From assembly GCF_000239275.1 (NCBI RefSeq), contig NZ_JH417605.1, positions 94,480 through 134,912 on the forward strand: a stretch of 40,433 nucleotides of DNA. The letters run 5' to 3'. Every line of letters starts with the position of its first letter. Position 1 is the first letter of the stretch. This document shows positions 16,697 through 25,523 of the stretch, piece after piece. The notes under the pieces are model-generated. The model ran no database searches. It was not told the DNA's origin and saw only the letters and a list, made by a program, of their open reading frames with translations. Made by a program: the position numbers and the translations under genes. This DNA is from Megasphaera geminata F0357. GTDB taxonomy: Bacteria > Bacillota > Negativicutes > Veillonellales > Megasphaeraceae.

Positions 16697-17836
16697 GTGT
16701 ATTTTGATAACGCCGCAACGACGGCACACAAGCCGGAAATCGTTGCCAGAACTGTTTATGATGCGTTAGCTGCAGGAGAATACGGTAATCCGTCCCGCGG
16801 CGCACATGATTACGCCATGCGTGCTTATCGTATTATCGCGGCGGCTAAAGAAGATATAAAAACCCTTTTTCGTGCCGGTAATGCATATGAAGTCGCCTTC
16901 ACGCATAATTCGACCGTTGCCTTGAATATGATTATCAAAGGGCTGTTAGGTGCAGGTGATCATATCATTTCGACGACATGGGAGCACAACGCTGTCCTGC
17001 GTCCTCTATATCAGCTTGAAGCGGCGGGGGCAAGCCTTGACTTTGTCACGTCCGATGCCGGGACGGGGGCCCTGCATTATGATGAATTCGAAAAACTTCT
17101 TCGTTCCGAAACAAAGGCCGTTGTTTGCAATCACGCGTCGAATGTAACAGGGAACATCATGGATCTTGATTTTATCAAGCGGTTTTGTAAGAAACACGGT
17201 CTTATGCTCATTGTCGATATGTCTCAGACTGCCGGTGCCTATCCGATCGATATGGCTGACGGTATCATTACGGCAGCCTGCTTTACGGGGCATAAGTCTC
17301 TTTACGGTCCCGGCGGAACCGGCGGTATGGTCGTGCGCACAGGACTCGACGTGAAACCTCTTATTACGGGAGGCGACGGGCTGCATACCTTTGACCGTGA
17401 GTTCCCTCATACCGTGCCGGGCGTCTTTGAGGCGGGAACGGAAAATATTGCCGGTATTGCCGGACTGTCAGCAGGCGTACGTCTGCTCCTGGAACGGGGG
17501 GAGGACGGGATCATGGCTACGCAGCAACATTTGGCAGATATTTTCACGGCAGGGATACAAGATATTCCCAATCTCACCTTATATGCCGATTTCCGGCGGC
17601 CCCGCGTTAATGTCTTTGCCGTCAATATCGGCGAAGCGGAAGCGGCCCTCGTCGGTGAGATTCTTTGGGAAGAATTTGAAATGGCTACGCGTGCCGGTTT
17701 TCATTGCGCCCCTCTCATCCATAAAGAATTGCATACGGATAAGCGGGGAATCGTCCGTTTTTCTTTCAGCCTTTATACGACGGAAGAAGAAGTGCGGGCG
17801 GCCGCGGCCGCGTTGAAAGATATTGCCGCCCGTTGA
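16697..17836 (+). CDS. Second cysteine desulfurase-family protein (EF2568/TIGR01977 type)
   Basis: An intact 379-residue paralogue of the desulfurase at 11.1-12.3 kb. It shares the same architecture: MYFDNAATTAHKP, WEHNAVLRPL, HASNVTGN, PLP lysine in CFTGHKSLYGPGG (K200) and GFHCAPLIHKELHTD with cysteine C337. It starts with GTG 16697, with GAGGAGG 9 nt upstream. It lies between purB and a TDT transporter (21-nt gap), with no terminator seen, so it is likely co-transcribed with the transporter. Two copies within 6 kb around a selenium operon suggest a division of labour (Se or S, or delivery to different acceptors), which cannot be settled from sequence. Confidence 0.9.
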   Translation: MYFDNAATTAHKPEIVARTVYDALAAGEYGNPSRGAHDYAMRAYRIIAAAKEDIKTLFRAGNAYEVAFTHNSTVALNMIIKGLLGAGDHIISTTWEHNAVLRPLYQLEAAGASLDFVTSDAGTGALHYDEFEKLLRSETKAVVCNHASNVTGNIMDLDFIKRFCKKHGLMLIVDMSQTAGAYPIDMADGIITAACFTGHKSLYGPGGTGGMVVRTGLDVKPLITGGDGLHTFDREFPHTVPGVFEAGTENIAGIAGLSAGVRLLLERGEDGIMATQQHLADIFTAGIQDIPNLTLYADFRRPRVNVFAVNIGEAEAALVGEILWEEFEMATRAGFHCAPLIHKELHTDKRGIVRFSFSLYTTEEEVRAAAAALKDIAAR

Positions 17837-17857
17837 CCTTGTACTTGCGGAGGGGAT

Positions 17858-18820
17858 ATGAAATTTTTTGCCTCGTTACCGTTACCCGTTGCCGGAATAG
17901 CTTTGGCGACCGCCTCCTTAGGCCGGCTTTTGGGAGCATATGCCGTCTTTCTGCAAGACCTGTGCGGGCTGACAGCTGCGGCGCTGTTAGTGTGTCTTCT
18001 GCTGCGCTATGTGAAAAGTCCTCTTTATAAAGAGGAAAAGGAGAACCCGCTGACGGCGCCGATTATTCCCTTATTGCCCATGACGATCCTCGCCCTTTCC
18101 GGCTATGGTTCCGAGCTTCATCCCGTGCCGGGGCTTTGTCTGCGGTATATTGGCTTTCTTTGGCACGGCTGGTATATTCTCGATTTCACGGAACGGACAC
18201 TTCGTAATTTCCGGCTCGAACGGGTGCTGCCGTCGTGGTTTGTCGTCTATGTCGGTATTGTCATCTCGGTTATAACCATGCCTCTCACTGCAGGCGGGAC
18301 CATAGGGGCGATAAGTTCCTCCGTTCCGGAGGAACCCTTCAGCCGTATCGGGTTGGTAACAATACTTCTTGCTTGGGGGCTTACGGCCTATATTTTTATA
18401 GGCGGCCTTATTTTTTATCGTTTGCGATATATCCCTCTGAAGCCCTTTGAAATACCGACGCTGGTTATCTTTTCGGCCCCGCCGGCGCTTTGTCTTTCCG
18501 CGTACATTCATACGGTGGGCTTGCCTGATTTACCTCTCTTGGTTTTTCTTGCCGTGTCGGGGCTTTTTTTCTATATTTGCAGCCTTGTCGTTATCATTCG
18601 CTTCTGGAGAGAACAAAAATTTTATCCGACTATGGCGTCTTTTACTTTTCCTCTTGTCATCTTTGCGACGGCCGCCTGCGGCACGAGTCTTGCGCTCCTG
18701 GGACCGGGACCGCATGCTGCGGGTATTGCCGCAGTAACCGCAGGTATAGCAGCGGTTGTGACTGCAGGTACGGGTATCGGGTTTGTACAGCATATATGGC
18801 GGCAAAGAAAATTTACATAA
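17858..18820 (+). CDS. TDT-family (TehA/SLAC1-like) transporter
   Basis: A 320-residue inner-membrane protein with about ten hydrophobic segments. The opening 'LPLPVAGIALATASLG' is the recognisable first-helix motif of the tellurite-resistance/dicarboxylate transporter family, which includes TehA, Mae1, fungal sulfite pump Ssu1 and plant SLAC1 anion channels. Start ATG 17858 has GGAGGGG immediately upstream. It follows the second desulfurase by 21 nt and ends at a strong terminator. Coupling to a desulfurase hints at a sulfur or selenium anion (sulfite or selenite) rather than malate, but this is only contextual. Confidence 0.8.
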   Translation: MKFFASLPLPVAGIALATASLGRLLGAYAVFLQDLCGLTAAALLVCLLLRYVKSPLYKEEKENPLTAPIIPLLPMTILALSGYGSELHPVPGLCLRYIGFLWHGWYILDFTERTLRNFRLERVLPSWFVVYVGIVISVITMPLTAGGTIGAISSSVPEEPFSRIGLVTILLAWGLTAYIFIGGLIFYRLRYIPLKPFEIPTLVIFSAPPALCLSAYIHTVGLPDLPLLVFLAVSGLFFYICSLVVIIRFWREQKFYPTMASFTFPLVIFATAACGTSLALLGPGPHAAGIAAVTAGIAAVVTAGTGIGFVQHIWRQRKFT

Positions 18821-18827
18821 ACATAAA

Positions 18828-18858
18828 ATAAGGTCCGACTGTGCGGTCGGACCTTTGG
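18828..18858. terminator. Bidirectional terminator between the TDT gene and the macB-like gene
   Basis: AGGTCCGAC (18831-18839) pairs with GTCGGACCT (18846-18854) around TGTGCG. It lies between converging genes; the flanking A-run and T-run are short. Confidence 0.8.
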
Positions 18859-18870
18859 CATATGTTGAGT

Positions 18871-20088
18871 TTATTCATATCGAAGTGCTTCGATGGGATC
18901 GAGTTTTGCCGCTTTTTTGGCCGGATAGATACCGAAGAAGAGTCCGATACCGACAGAAAAGGAGAAGGATATGATGATCGGACTGAGCGTGATAACCGGT
19001 GTGAAGGCGCCGCTTGATTTGACAGCTTCAGCGATACCTATGCCGATGAGAATACCCAGGAAACCTCCGATTACGCCGATAATGACGGCTTCGATGAGAA
19101 ATTGAGTCATAATCGTTTCATATGTTGCGCCCAATGCCTTGCGGATGCCTATCTCCCTTGTCCGTTCCGTGACGGATACCATCATGATATTCATGATGCC
19201 TATGCCGCCGACAATGAGGGAGATTGCGGCGATACTGCCGAGAAAGAGGGTGAGCATGGCGGTCGTGCTGTTCATGGTTTCCAGGATGCTTGTCAGGTTG
19301 TTGACGGTAAAGTCGTCTTCCTTGCCGTTTGTAATATGATGGCGTTGACGCAGCAATGCTTCCACCTGACTTTGTACTTCGTTGATTTTGTCGGGGGAAG
19401 ATACCTGGATATTGATGGAACGAATGAACGTAATTCCCATGAGACGTTCCTGTGCCGTTGTTAACGGAACGAGAACAACGTCGTCCTGATCTCCTCCCAT
19501 TGAAGCCTGGCCTTTTGGTTCCAGCACCCCTATGACTTTAAAAGGCTGGTTGTTGATACGAATATTATGGCCTACAGGATTTTCCGTGCCGAAGAGATTG
19601 GAAGCTACGGTCGGGCCGATAACCGCGACGCGATTACGAGAATCCAAGTCAGTCTGACTGATGAAAGAGCCCGATGTAACAATAAGCGACCGGATATTAA
19701 GGTATTCCGGAGTGACGCCATAGACGGAAGTATTCCAGTTTTCATTGCCGTTGACGATCTGGTAGGCACTGTTTACAGTCGGCGCCACATAATCTATATT
19801 CTTGATTTTTTTCTTAATTGCCGTTGCGTCATCAAGCTTCAGTTTCTGTCCAGAACCGGCTGCCGAACGGACGCCGCGGGAGTTCGTTGAGCCCGGCGTA
19901 ACGATGAGCATATTACTGCCCAGACTGGCGATGGAGTCGGTAACGTTCTTTTTGACGCCCATACCGATAGCAATCATGATGATAACCGCGGCAACTCCGA
20001 TAATGATGCCGAGCATCGTCAAAACGGAACGCAGTTTATTGGAACAAAGCGCCGTTAAGGCAATGGAAATACTTTCTCTAAACAACAT
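18871..20088 (-). CDS. MacB/FtsX-like ABC transporter permease
   Basis: A 405-residue membrane subunit of a MacAB/LolCDE-type mechanotransmission transporter. One N-terminal helix (SVLTMLGIIIGVAAVIIMIAIG) is followed by a large extracytoplasmic MacB_PCD domain (about 60-235). Three C-terminal helices follow (about 280-300, 325-350, 365-390), with the conserved GIGIMNIMMVSVTERTREIGIRKALGA cytoplasmic loop. No ATPase domain is fused; the separate ATPase gene lies immediately upstream and overlaps by 11 nt. With the HlyD-like adaptor it forms a tripartite-style efflux system. Antibiotics, peptides or siderophores are possible cargo; the sequence does not tell. Confidence 0.9.
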   Translation of the reverse strand: MLFRESISIALTALCSNKLRSVLTMLGIIIGVAAVIIMIAIGMGVKKNVTDSIASLGSNMLIVTPGSTNSRGVRSAAGSGQKLKLDDATAIKKKIKNIDYVAPTVNSAYQIVNGNENWNTSVYGVTPEYLNIRSLIVTSGSFISQTDLDSRNRVAVIGPTVASNLFGTENPVGHNIRINNQPFKVIGVLEPKGQASMGGDQDDVVLVPLTTAQERLMGITFIRSINIQVSSPDKINEVQSQVEALLRQRHHITNGKEDDFTVNNLTSILETMNSTTAMLTLFLGSIAAISLIVGGIGIMNIMMVSVTERTREIGIRKALGATYETIMTQFLIEAVIIGVIGGFLGILIGIGIAEAVKSSGAFTPVITLSPIIISFSFSVGIGLFFGIYPAKKAAKLDPIEALRYE

Positions 20089-20785
20089 CCATGACCACCC
20101 CTTTGCCGGCGTCCTTCGTAATTACACCGTCACTCAGCAGCAATTGTCTGCTCGCACGGGCGGCGATTTCCGGTTCGTGCGTGACGAGAATGATCGTTTT
20201 CTTTTCCTGATGTAAGCTTTCGAAAATATCCATAATTTCGTGGGTTGACTTTGTGTCCAAGTTGCCTGTCGGTTCGTCGGCCATGATAATATGAGGATTA
20301 TTGATCAGTGCCCTGGCGATAGCGACGCGTTGCCGCTGCCCGCCGGAGAGTTCGTTCGGTTTGTGGTGGGACCATGTGCCGAGACCGACGGCACGGAGCT
20401 TTTCCATGGCCCTTTCTGTCCGTTCTTCCTTGCCTATACCGGCATATACTAGGGGAAGGGCAACATTATCGAGGGCAGAAATACGACCCAGGAGATTAAA
20501 GTTCTGGAATACGAAGCCGATACTTTTATTTCTTGTTAAGGCCAACTCATTGTCGGACAAGTTTGCCACCTCTCTGCCGTCGAGTTTGTAAGATCCCGAT
20601 GTAGGGCGGTCGAGACAGCCGAGAATATTCATGAGTGTAGACTTACCGGATCCGGACGGCCCCATAAGGGCTGCAAATTCGCCTTCTGCAATTTGCAGTG
20701 TAATACCGGCAAGGGCGGCAAAATCCTGTGAGCCGATGCGGTATGTTTTGCGGATGTCCTGTAAGTCTATCATTATTTTATCCAT
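20078..20785 (-). CDS. LolD/MacB-type ABC transporter ATPase
   Basis: A 235-residue cytosolic ATPase with Walker [10 protein letters not shown] at 42-50, Q-loop (VFQNFNLLGRIS), signature [15 protein letters not shown], Walker B with MADEPTGNLD and H-loop ILVTHE. The DEPTGNLD form and the 'GCLDRPTSGSY' segment are typical of the LolD/FtsE/MacB group. It sits in the middle of the three-gene efflux operon: 14 nt after the adaptor gene, and overlapping the permease start by 11 nt. ATG 20785 is chosen, with in-frame ATG at residue 5 as an alternative. Confidence 0.93.
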   Translation of the reverse strand: MDKIMIDLQDIRKTYRIGSQDFAALAGITLQIAEGEFAALMGPSGSGKSTLMNILGCLDRPTSGSYKLDGREVANLSDNELALTRNKSIGFVFQNFNLLGRISALDNVALPLVYAGIGKEERTERAMEKLRAVGLGTWSHHKPNELSGGQRQRVAIARALINNPHIIMADEPTGNLDTKSTHEIMDIFESLHQEKKTIILVTHEPEIAARASRQLLLSDGVITKDAGKGVVMDVV

Positions 20786-20799
20786 ATCTTTATCCTGCC

Positions 20800-21931
20800 T
20801 TAAATGGGGGGGCCTCCGCCTTGGTGGCTTGATTTATTTTCGGTTGAAGTATAGGATACCGATACCTTTTCCCCTACAGAGAGGCCTTGTGTAATTTCGA
20901 CGTATTCGTCACTGTATATACCCGTTGTAACAGTAACATTTTCCGTCGAGCCGTCTTCATGGACAACGATGACGTAAGCCCCGTTATTATTGGTTTTAAG
21001 CGCCGCAATGGGAACAACGACAGCATTGTCTTTTTCTGATGTATTGATGTCGACGCGGGCTGTCATGCCGAGTCGAAGTTCATCATTCGGGTCGTCAACG
21101 TCTAAGGTGACATAGTAATAAATGACACTTGCCGGCAGGTGAGGATGATGTGGTGCTGCCGGTATTTGTTGTGTCCCATGAGTTACCCGTATCGGTTTGA
21201 GAAATTTTGGAGACATGGGCTGTAAATGTTTTGTTCATATATGTGTCTACGGTAAAGGTTGCTTCCTGACCGACCTTTATCTTGCCGATATCCGTTTCGT
21301 CGACTTTGGCGATGATTTGCTTTGTTCCCGTATCGGCGATGCGCATGATGACTGTCGGATTGCTGTTGCCTTGGACGGCCATTGTGCCGGGGGTTTTCGG
21401 TTCGCCGACGATGACGCCGCTCATCGGCGCCGTAATGACTGTTTCGGCAACGTCCGATTCGGCCTCGCTCAGTTCGCTGGCTGCCGTATCATAGGCGAAT
21501 TTTGCGTCATCATAGTCCTGCTTGGAGCCGGCCCCTTGTTCGTACAATGAGTTGGTCCGTTCGAATTTCAGTTCCGCATTAGTCAGTTTGAATTGTGCCT
21601 GGTCTTTCTTAGCGGCGTAGTCCTTGCCGTCCAGTGTTGCCACAACCTGTCCCTTTTCGACCCGGTCATTTTCTTTAACCGGTACGGTACTCAGGCGGGC
21701 CGTAATTTTCGGTGAAACTTCGACAGAGTTGACCGGGCTGATAACACCGGTTGCCGATACAACGGATTTGATGTTCATGTGTGTAACTTCAACCGTGTCG
21801 GTGGCCGCACTGTTTTGTGATGTTGCCGTGTATTGAAAATAGGCATAGACACCGACTGCACAGCATGCTATGAGAGCTGCTGCAATAAGGGCCTTACGTT
21901 TTCGCATAAATAATTGTCTGGTTAATTTCAT
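20800..21931 (-). CDS. MacA/HlyD-family periplasmic adaptor, frameshifted
   Basis: The membrane-fusion subunit of the efflux operon, about 377 residues when repaired. A basic start and one N-terminal helix (ALIAAALIACCAVGVYAYF) anchor it. The biotinyl-lipoyl half (SPKITARLSTVPVKENDRVEKGQVVATLDGKDY), a coiled-coil hairpin (about 95-150), the second lipoyl half (TAPMSGVIVGE) and a beta-barrel domain follow. The frame is lost near 21131-21136, between SSSPA and SVIYYYVTLDVDD; removing one G (or adding two bases) reconnects them. The C-terminus is Gly/Pro-rich. ATG 21931 is preferred over the upstream ATG 21952 because it begins MKLTRQLF and follows AGGTGAGG. It is the first gene of the operon. 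Confidence 0.87.
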
Positions 21932-22098
21932 GTCCTCACCTGCCGGCAACAAAGCCGTTTAGAAAAATATTTTAAAGACTTGAGTACCAGTATACCATAA
22001 AAGCGGGGATATCGTTACTTTTTTTTGTGTATATACGGTATGGAATTTATGGATTTTTGATGAATCCCGTTTATAGTAAATTAAGGACCGTATTTTCA

Positions 22099-22127
22099 TT
22101 GACAGTTCTTACAAAGGTGCTTATACT
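22099..22127 (+). promoter_or_regulatory. Sigma-70 promoter of the TPP riboswitch-cytX transcript
   Basis: A consensus TTGACA (22099-22104), a 17-nt spacer, and TATACT (22122-22127), which places transcription start a few bases before the riboswitch. Confidence 0.8.
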
Positions 22128-22140
22128 GAAAACAAAATTC

Positions 22141-22221
22141 AACAGGGGAGCGTAACAGCTGAGAGGAAGTACTGCTTCGACCCGGAACCTGATGTGGATA
22201 ATCCCACCGTAGGAAACAATC
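22141..22221 (+). promoter_or_regulatory. TPP (thi-box) riboswitch
   Basis: The thi-box core is plain to see: GGGGAGC, CTGAGA (22159-22164), GACCC, then GAACCTGATGTGGATAAT and a CCACCGTAGGAAA closing segment. It normally binds thiamine pyrophosphate and shuts off the downstream gene. Here that is cytX, a predicted pyrimidine-precursor transporter. Confidence 0.95.
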
Positions 22222-22229
22222 GGAACTGT

Positions 22230-22263
22230 GACGGGGCATCTTTCAGATGGCTCCTTTTTTATG
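22230..22263 (+). terminator. Expression-platform terminator of the TPP riboswitch
   Basis: GGGGCATCT is followed by TTC and AGATGGCTCC, then TTTTTTAT. The imperfect stem plus U-run sits directly before the cytX RBS, suggesting control by premature termination. Confidence 0.75.
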
Positions 22264-22277
22264 TAAAGGAGATATAG

Positions 22278-23435
22278 ATGGAAAAGTTAAAGACTTCTGT
22301 TATAAGTAACGGGTTGTTGTGGTTCGGTGCGGGGATTTCTATTGCCGAAATTTTGACAGGTATGCTTGTTGCGCCGCTCGGGTTTCGGCAAGGGGCCGCT
22401 GCTATTATCCTCGGTCATATTATCGGCGGTCTGATTATGTACGGTGCCGGTCTTATCGGTGCACGTACCGGCTTATCCGCAATGGAAACGGTACGCCTCG
22501 CTTTCGGCCGCAACGGCAGCAGATGGTTTGCCTTTTTAAATGTTATCCAGCTTATCGGTTGGACTGCCGTCATGATTGCCGTGGCTGCCGTTGCAGCCGA
22601 TGTGCTTGTACCGCTCGGCAATACAGTGTGGAGCATTGTTGTCGGCGCCGGGATTGCCTTATGGATCGTCTTGGGCCTGAAGAACCTCGGCAGGATTAAT
22701 ATCGTCGTCATGGCAGCCCTTTTCGGGTTGACCGTATTCCTCTCCCATGTTATTTTTCAAGGTACATTGCATATTGCGGAAGGGAGTATGACTTTCGGCG
22801 GGGCTGTTGAACTGGCTGTCGCCATGCCTCTTTCATGGCTGCCCGTTATTGCCGATTATACGCGGACTGCCGAGAGACCCGCTGCCGCCACTGCAGGGAG
22901 CTGTCTCGCTTATTTTATTGCCAGCTGCTGGATGTTTTTCATTGGTATGGGTGCCGTCCTTTATATCGGTAATGACGACCTGGCCGGTATTATGGCCCAG
23001 GCCGGTATGGGTATTGCCGGTATTATAATTATTCTCTTGTCGACGGTTACGACTACGTTTCTCGATGCGTTGTCCGCCGGCATTAGCAGCAAGACCGTTG
23101 CGGACTCTTTTTCCGAAACGGGAGCGGCCCTTGTTGCCTGCATCATTGGCGTTGTCTTGGCGGTGATTGCCGATGCCGGACAGTTCGAGGCGTTTCTGTA
23201 CCTCATCGGTTCTGTTTTCGCACCGATGACGGCCATACTTTTGGCGGATTACTTCATTCTCGGTGCCGACCGAAGAGAGGAGGGCGTCAATGTCCTTAAT
23301 ATCATTCTTTGGATAGCGGGGTTCTGCCTCTATCGTCAGGTGCTTGATATGGATACGCCTCTCGGTGTAACCTTTCCGGTTATAGTGATTATTATGCTCC
23401 TGAGCATTGCTCTTCATAAGATTATAAAAAATTAG
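22278..23435 (+). CDS. cytX: CytX-like hydroxymethylpyrimidine transporter (NCS1 family)
   Basis: A 385-residue membrane transporter of the nucleobase:cation symporter-1 family, with about 11-12 hydrophobic segments. 'GLLWFGAGISIAEILTGMLVAPLG' is the family's first-helix signature; the PLSWLPVIADYTRTA loop and TTFLDALSAGISS are further NCS1-type features. Control by a TPP riboswitch supports the CytX assignment (uptake of the HMP precursor for thiamine salvage) rather than cytosine or allantoin. AAAGGAGAT precedes ATG 22278. It is a single-gene unit closed by the terminator at 23449. Confidence 0.9.
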   Translation: MEKLKTSVISNGLLWFGAGISIAEILTGMLVAPLGFRQGAAAIILGHIIGGLIMYGAGLIGARTGLSAMETVRLAFGRNGSRWFAFLNVIQLIGWTAVMIAVAAVAADVLVPLGNTVWSIVVGAGIALWIVLGLKNLGRINIVVMAALFGLTVFLSHVIFQGTLHIAEGSMTFGGAVELAVAMPLSWLPVIADYTRTAERPAAATAGSCLAYFIASCWMFFIGMGAVLYIGNDDLAGIMAQAGMGIAGIIIILLSTVTTTFLDALSAGISSKTVADSFSETGAALVACIIGVVLAVIADAGQFEAFLYLIGSVFAPMTAILLADYFILGADRREEGVNVLNIILWIAGFCLYRQVLDMDTPLGVTFPVIVIIMLLSIALHKIIKN

Positions 23436-23448
23436 GGATGTTAACACA

Positions 23449-23480
23449 AAGACCCCGTTCGAACGAACGGGGTCTTATTT
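23449..23480. terminator. Bidirectional terminator
   Basis: GACCCCGTTC (23451-23460) pairs with GAACGGGGTC (23465-23474), flanked by AA and TTATTTTT. It separates the converging cytX and PBP1A genes. Confidence 0.92.
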
Positions 23481-25523
23481 TTACCGTTTCTTTTTTGATT
23501 GTTTCTGTTGCTTTTGTGAGTCCTGCTTGTCTGAATTGTCCTTTTGTTCCTTGACGGCATCTTTTTTATCGCCGCTCTTATCGCTGTCCTTATCGTCTTT
23601 GACCTCTTTGACTTCTTCTTTAGGTTCTTCGTAATATGCTTTGCTCATCCCCGCAGGAACCTCGAAGTCATCCGCAGGCGTGCCGCTTACCGCCGAAACC
23701 ATATAGTCATGCCAGATTTGAGCCGGTACAGTGCCGCCGTAAATTTCGCCGAGGCTCTGGCTGCCCGTGTCATCGCCGACCCAAACGGCCGTTACTATAT
23801 CCGGGGTGTAACCGATAAACCAGGCGTCGTGATTGTCATCGGTCGTGCCCGTCTTGCCGGCAGCCGGACGACCGATGGAAGCGGCCGTACCCGTACCGCG
23901 AGTGATAACGCCTTCGAGCATGGAGGTCATTTCATAGGCCGTCTTTTCGGACATAACCTGCGTCTTTTGCATTTCGCTGTCCGAACTGTTGTCTTCGAGA
24001 ACGTTGCCGTTTCTGTCAAGGATTTTTATAATGGCTGTCGGTTTGATGTGAACGCCTTTATTGGCAAAGGTGCCGTATGCACTGGCCATTTCAAGCGGTG
24101 TAACGCCTTTCGTCAAGCCGCCGAGGGCGGCGGCGGCCAGATTATCGTCATTCGGGCTGCCGTCTTCAACAAGCGTTGTAATGCCCAGTTTCTTGGCATT
24201 GGCAATGACGTTGGCAGGACCGACTTTATCGGCAAGCTGAACGGCGATCGTGTTAACGGAGAGCGCCAGTGCTTTCCAGAGAGGCATACTGCCCCGGAAC
24301 GTGTTATCCGCGTTGTTCGGAGACCAACTGCCGTAGGATACCTTCTTATCTTCCACTGTCGTGTCGGGAGACATGTCGTGTTCCAATGCTGTCATGTAGA
24401 CGAAAGGCTTGAAGGCCGAACCGGGTTGACGGACGGCCATGCTGGCGCGGTTGAAACTGTCCTGGCCGCGACCGCCGACCATGGCAAGGATGTAACCGTT
24501 TTTCGGGTTAATCGAAACGATAGCTCCCTGCGGCTGTGTCAAACCTTGATCGTCTTTATGTGTTTCCGGCAGGTTATCCATGGCTGTGACGGCGGCATGT
24601 TGTTTGTCCGTATCAAGGGTTGTATAAATTTTCAGGCCTTCTTTATACAGCGCGTCGTCACCGTATTTCTGAGCGACTTCCTGGGTTACGTAGTCGATAA
24701 AGTATGCCGTTTCATCCGTCGCATCGCTCGTCGTCTTTTGTTTGATATCCAGCTCCGACCGCTTCGCTTCTGCCGCTTGTTGCGGAGTAATATACCCGTA
24801 TTTTTCCATCTGACCGACGACGACATTTTTGCGGGCCGTCGCTTCACTGATACTGGAAGAATAATAATTCGGGCTCTTCGGCAGGCCCGCGATCATGGCG
24901 CATTCGGCAAGGGTTAATTCACCGACGTCTTTATTGAAGTACGTCTTTGCCGCTGTTTGAATGCCGTATGCGCCGCGACCGAAATAAATCTGGTTCATGT
25001 ACATTTCGAGAATTTCTTTTTTACTGTATTTACGTTCCAGCTCAAGAGCCAACATGGCTTCCTGGATCTTGCGTTTTAGTGTCTGATCCTGAGAAAGAAA
25101 GGCATTTTTGGCGAGCTGCTGCGTAATGGTACTGCCGCCTTGGGCGATGCCGCGATGTGTCACGTTGGCGGCGACAGCGCGGAGAATACCGATAGGATCG
25201 ATACCGATGTGATCGTAAAAACGATTATCTTCCGCGGCAATAAAAGCATTTTGCAGATTTTGCGGCACTTTATTGATGTCAATGGGTAATCTGTTTTGGT
25301 CGGAATGCAGAATGGTAATTAATTTACCCTGACTGTCAAAGACTTGCGATGACACGGCGGGACGCATATTATTGCCGACCTCCGGCAGGCTGTGATAGGC
25401 TGCGAAAATATAGCCGAACGTGAGGCCTGCAATAATGACGAGTACCAGAGCCGCCATGACGCGGAAAGAGTGGAGCGGTCCGCGTTTTTTCGCATGGTTG
25501 GCTCTGCGTCTGGGTGTATACAT
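23481..25523 (-). CDS. Class A penicillin-binding protein (PBP1A)
   Basis: A 680-residue bifunctional peptidoglycan synthase. After a basic N-tail, one helix (about 22-44) anchors it. The GT51 glycosyltransferase domain follows with EDNRFYDHIGID and GGSTITQQLAKN (catalytic Glu in EDxxFxxHxG, then the RKxxE-like KRKIQEAMLALELE). The transpeptidase domain has SxxK as SAFK in RQPGSAFKPFVY, SVN in ALSVNTIAVQ, and KTGTT. The last 40 residues are a Lys/Asp/Gln-rich low-complexity tail, presumably disordered. ATG 25523 has AGGAGG upstream. It is monocistronic. Confidence 0.95.
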   Translation of the reverse strand: MYTPRRRANHAKKRGPLHSFRVMAALVLVIIAGLTFGYIFAAYHSLPEVGNNMRPAVSSQVFDSQGKLITILHSDQNRLPIDINKVPQNLQNAFIAAEDNRFYDHIGIDPIGILRAVAANVTHRGIAQGGSTITQQLAKNAFLSQDQTLKRKIQEAMLALELERKYSKKEILEMYMNQIYFGRGAYGIQTAAKTYFNKDVGELTLAECAMIAGLPKSPNYYSSSISEATARKNVVVGQMEKYGYITPQQAAEAKRSELDIKQKTTSDATDETAYFIDYVTQEVAQKYGDDALYKEGLKIYTTLDTDKQHAAVTAMDNLPETHKDDQGLTQPQGAIVSINPKNGYILAMVGGRGQDSFNRASMAVRQPGSAFKPFVYMTALEHDMSPDTTVEDKKVSYGSWSPNNADNTFRGSMPLWKALALSVNTIAVQLADKVGPANVIANAKKLGITTLVEDGSPNDDNLAAAALGGLTKGVTPLEMASAYGTFANKGVHIKPTAIIKILDRNGNVLEDNSSDSEMQKTQVMSEKTAYEMTSMLEGVITRGTGTAASIGRPAAGKTGTTDDNHDAWFIGYTPDIVTAVWVGDDTGSQSLGEIYGGTVPAQIWHDYMVSAVSGTPADDFEVPAGMSKAYYEEPKEEVKEVKDDKDSDKSGDKKDAVKEQKDNSDKQDSQKQQKQSKKKR

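Noticed and set aside
18871-21931. Lipoprotein export (LolCDE) as the function of the ABC operon
   Set aside because: The presence of an HlyD/MacA-type adaptor and the single MacB-type permease with a large periplasmic domain fit MacAB-like efflux better.
23544-24917. 457-codon open frame on the plus strand opposite PBP1A
   Set aside because: It is antisense to a well-supported PBP1A with all catalytic motifs, has no RBS and shows no protein family features; it is a shadow frame.
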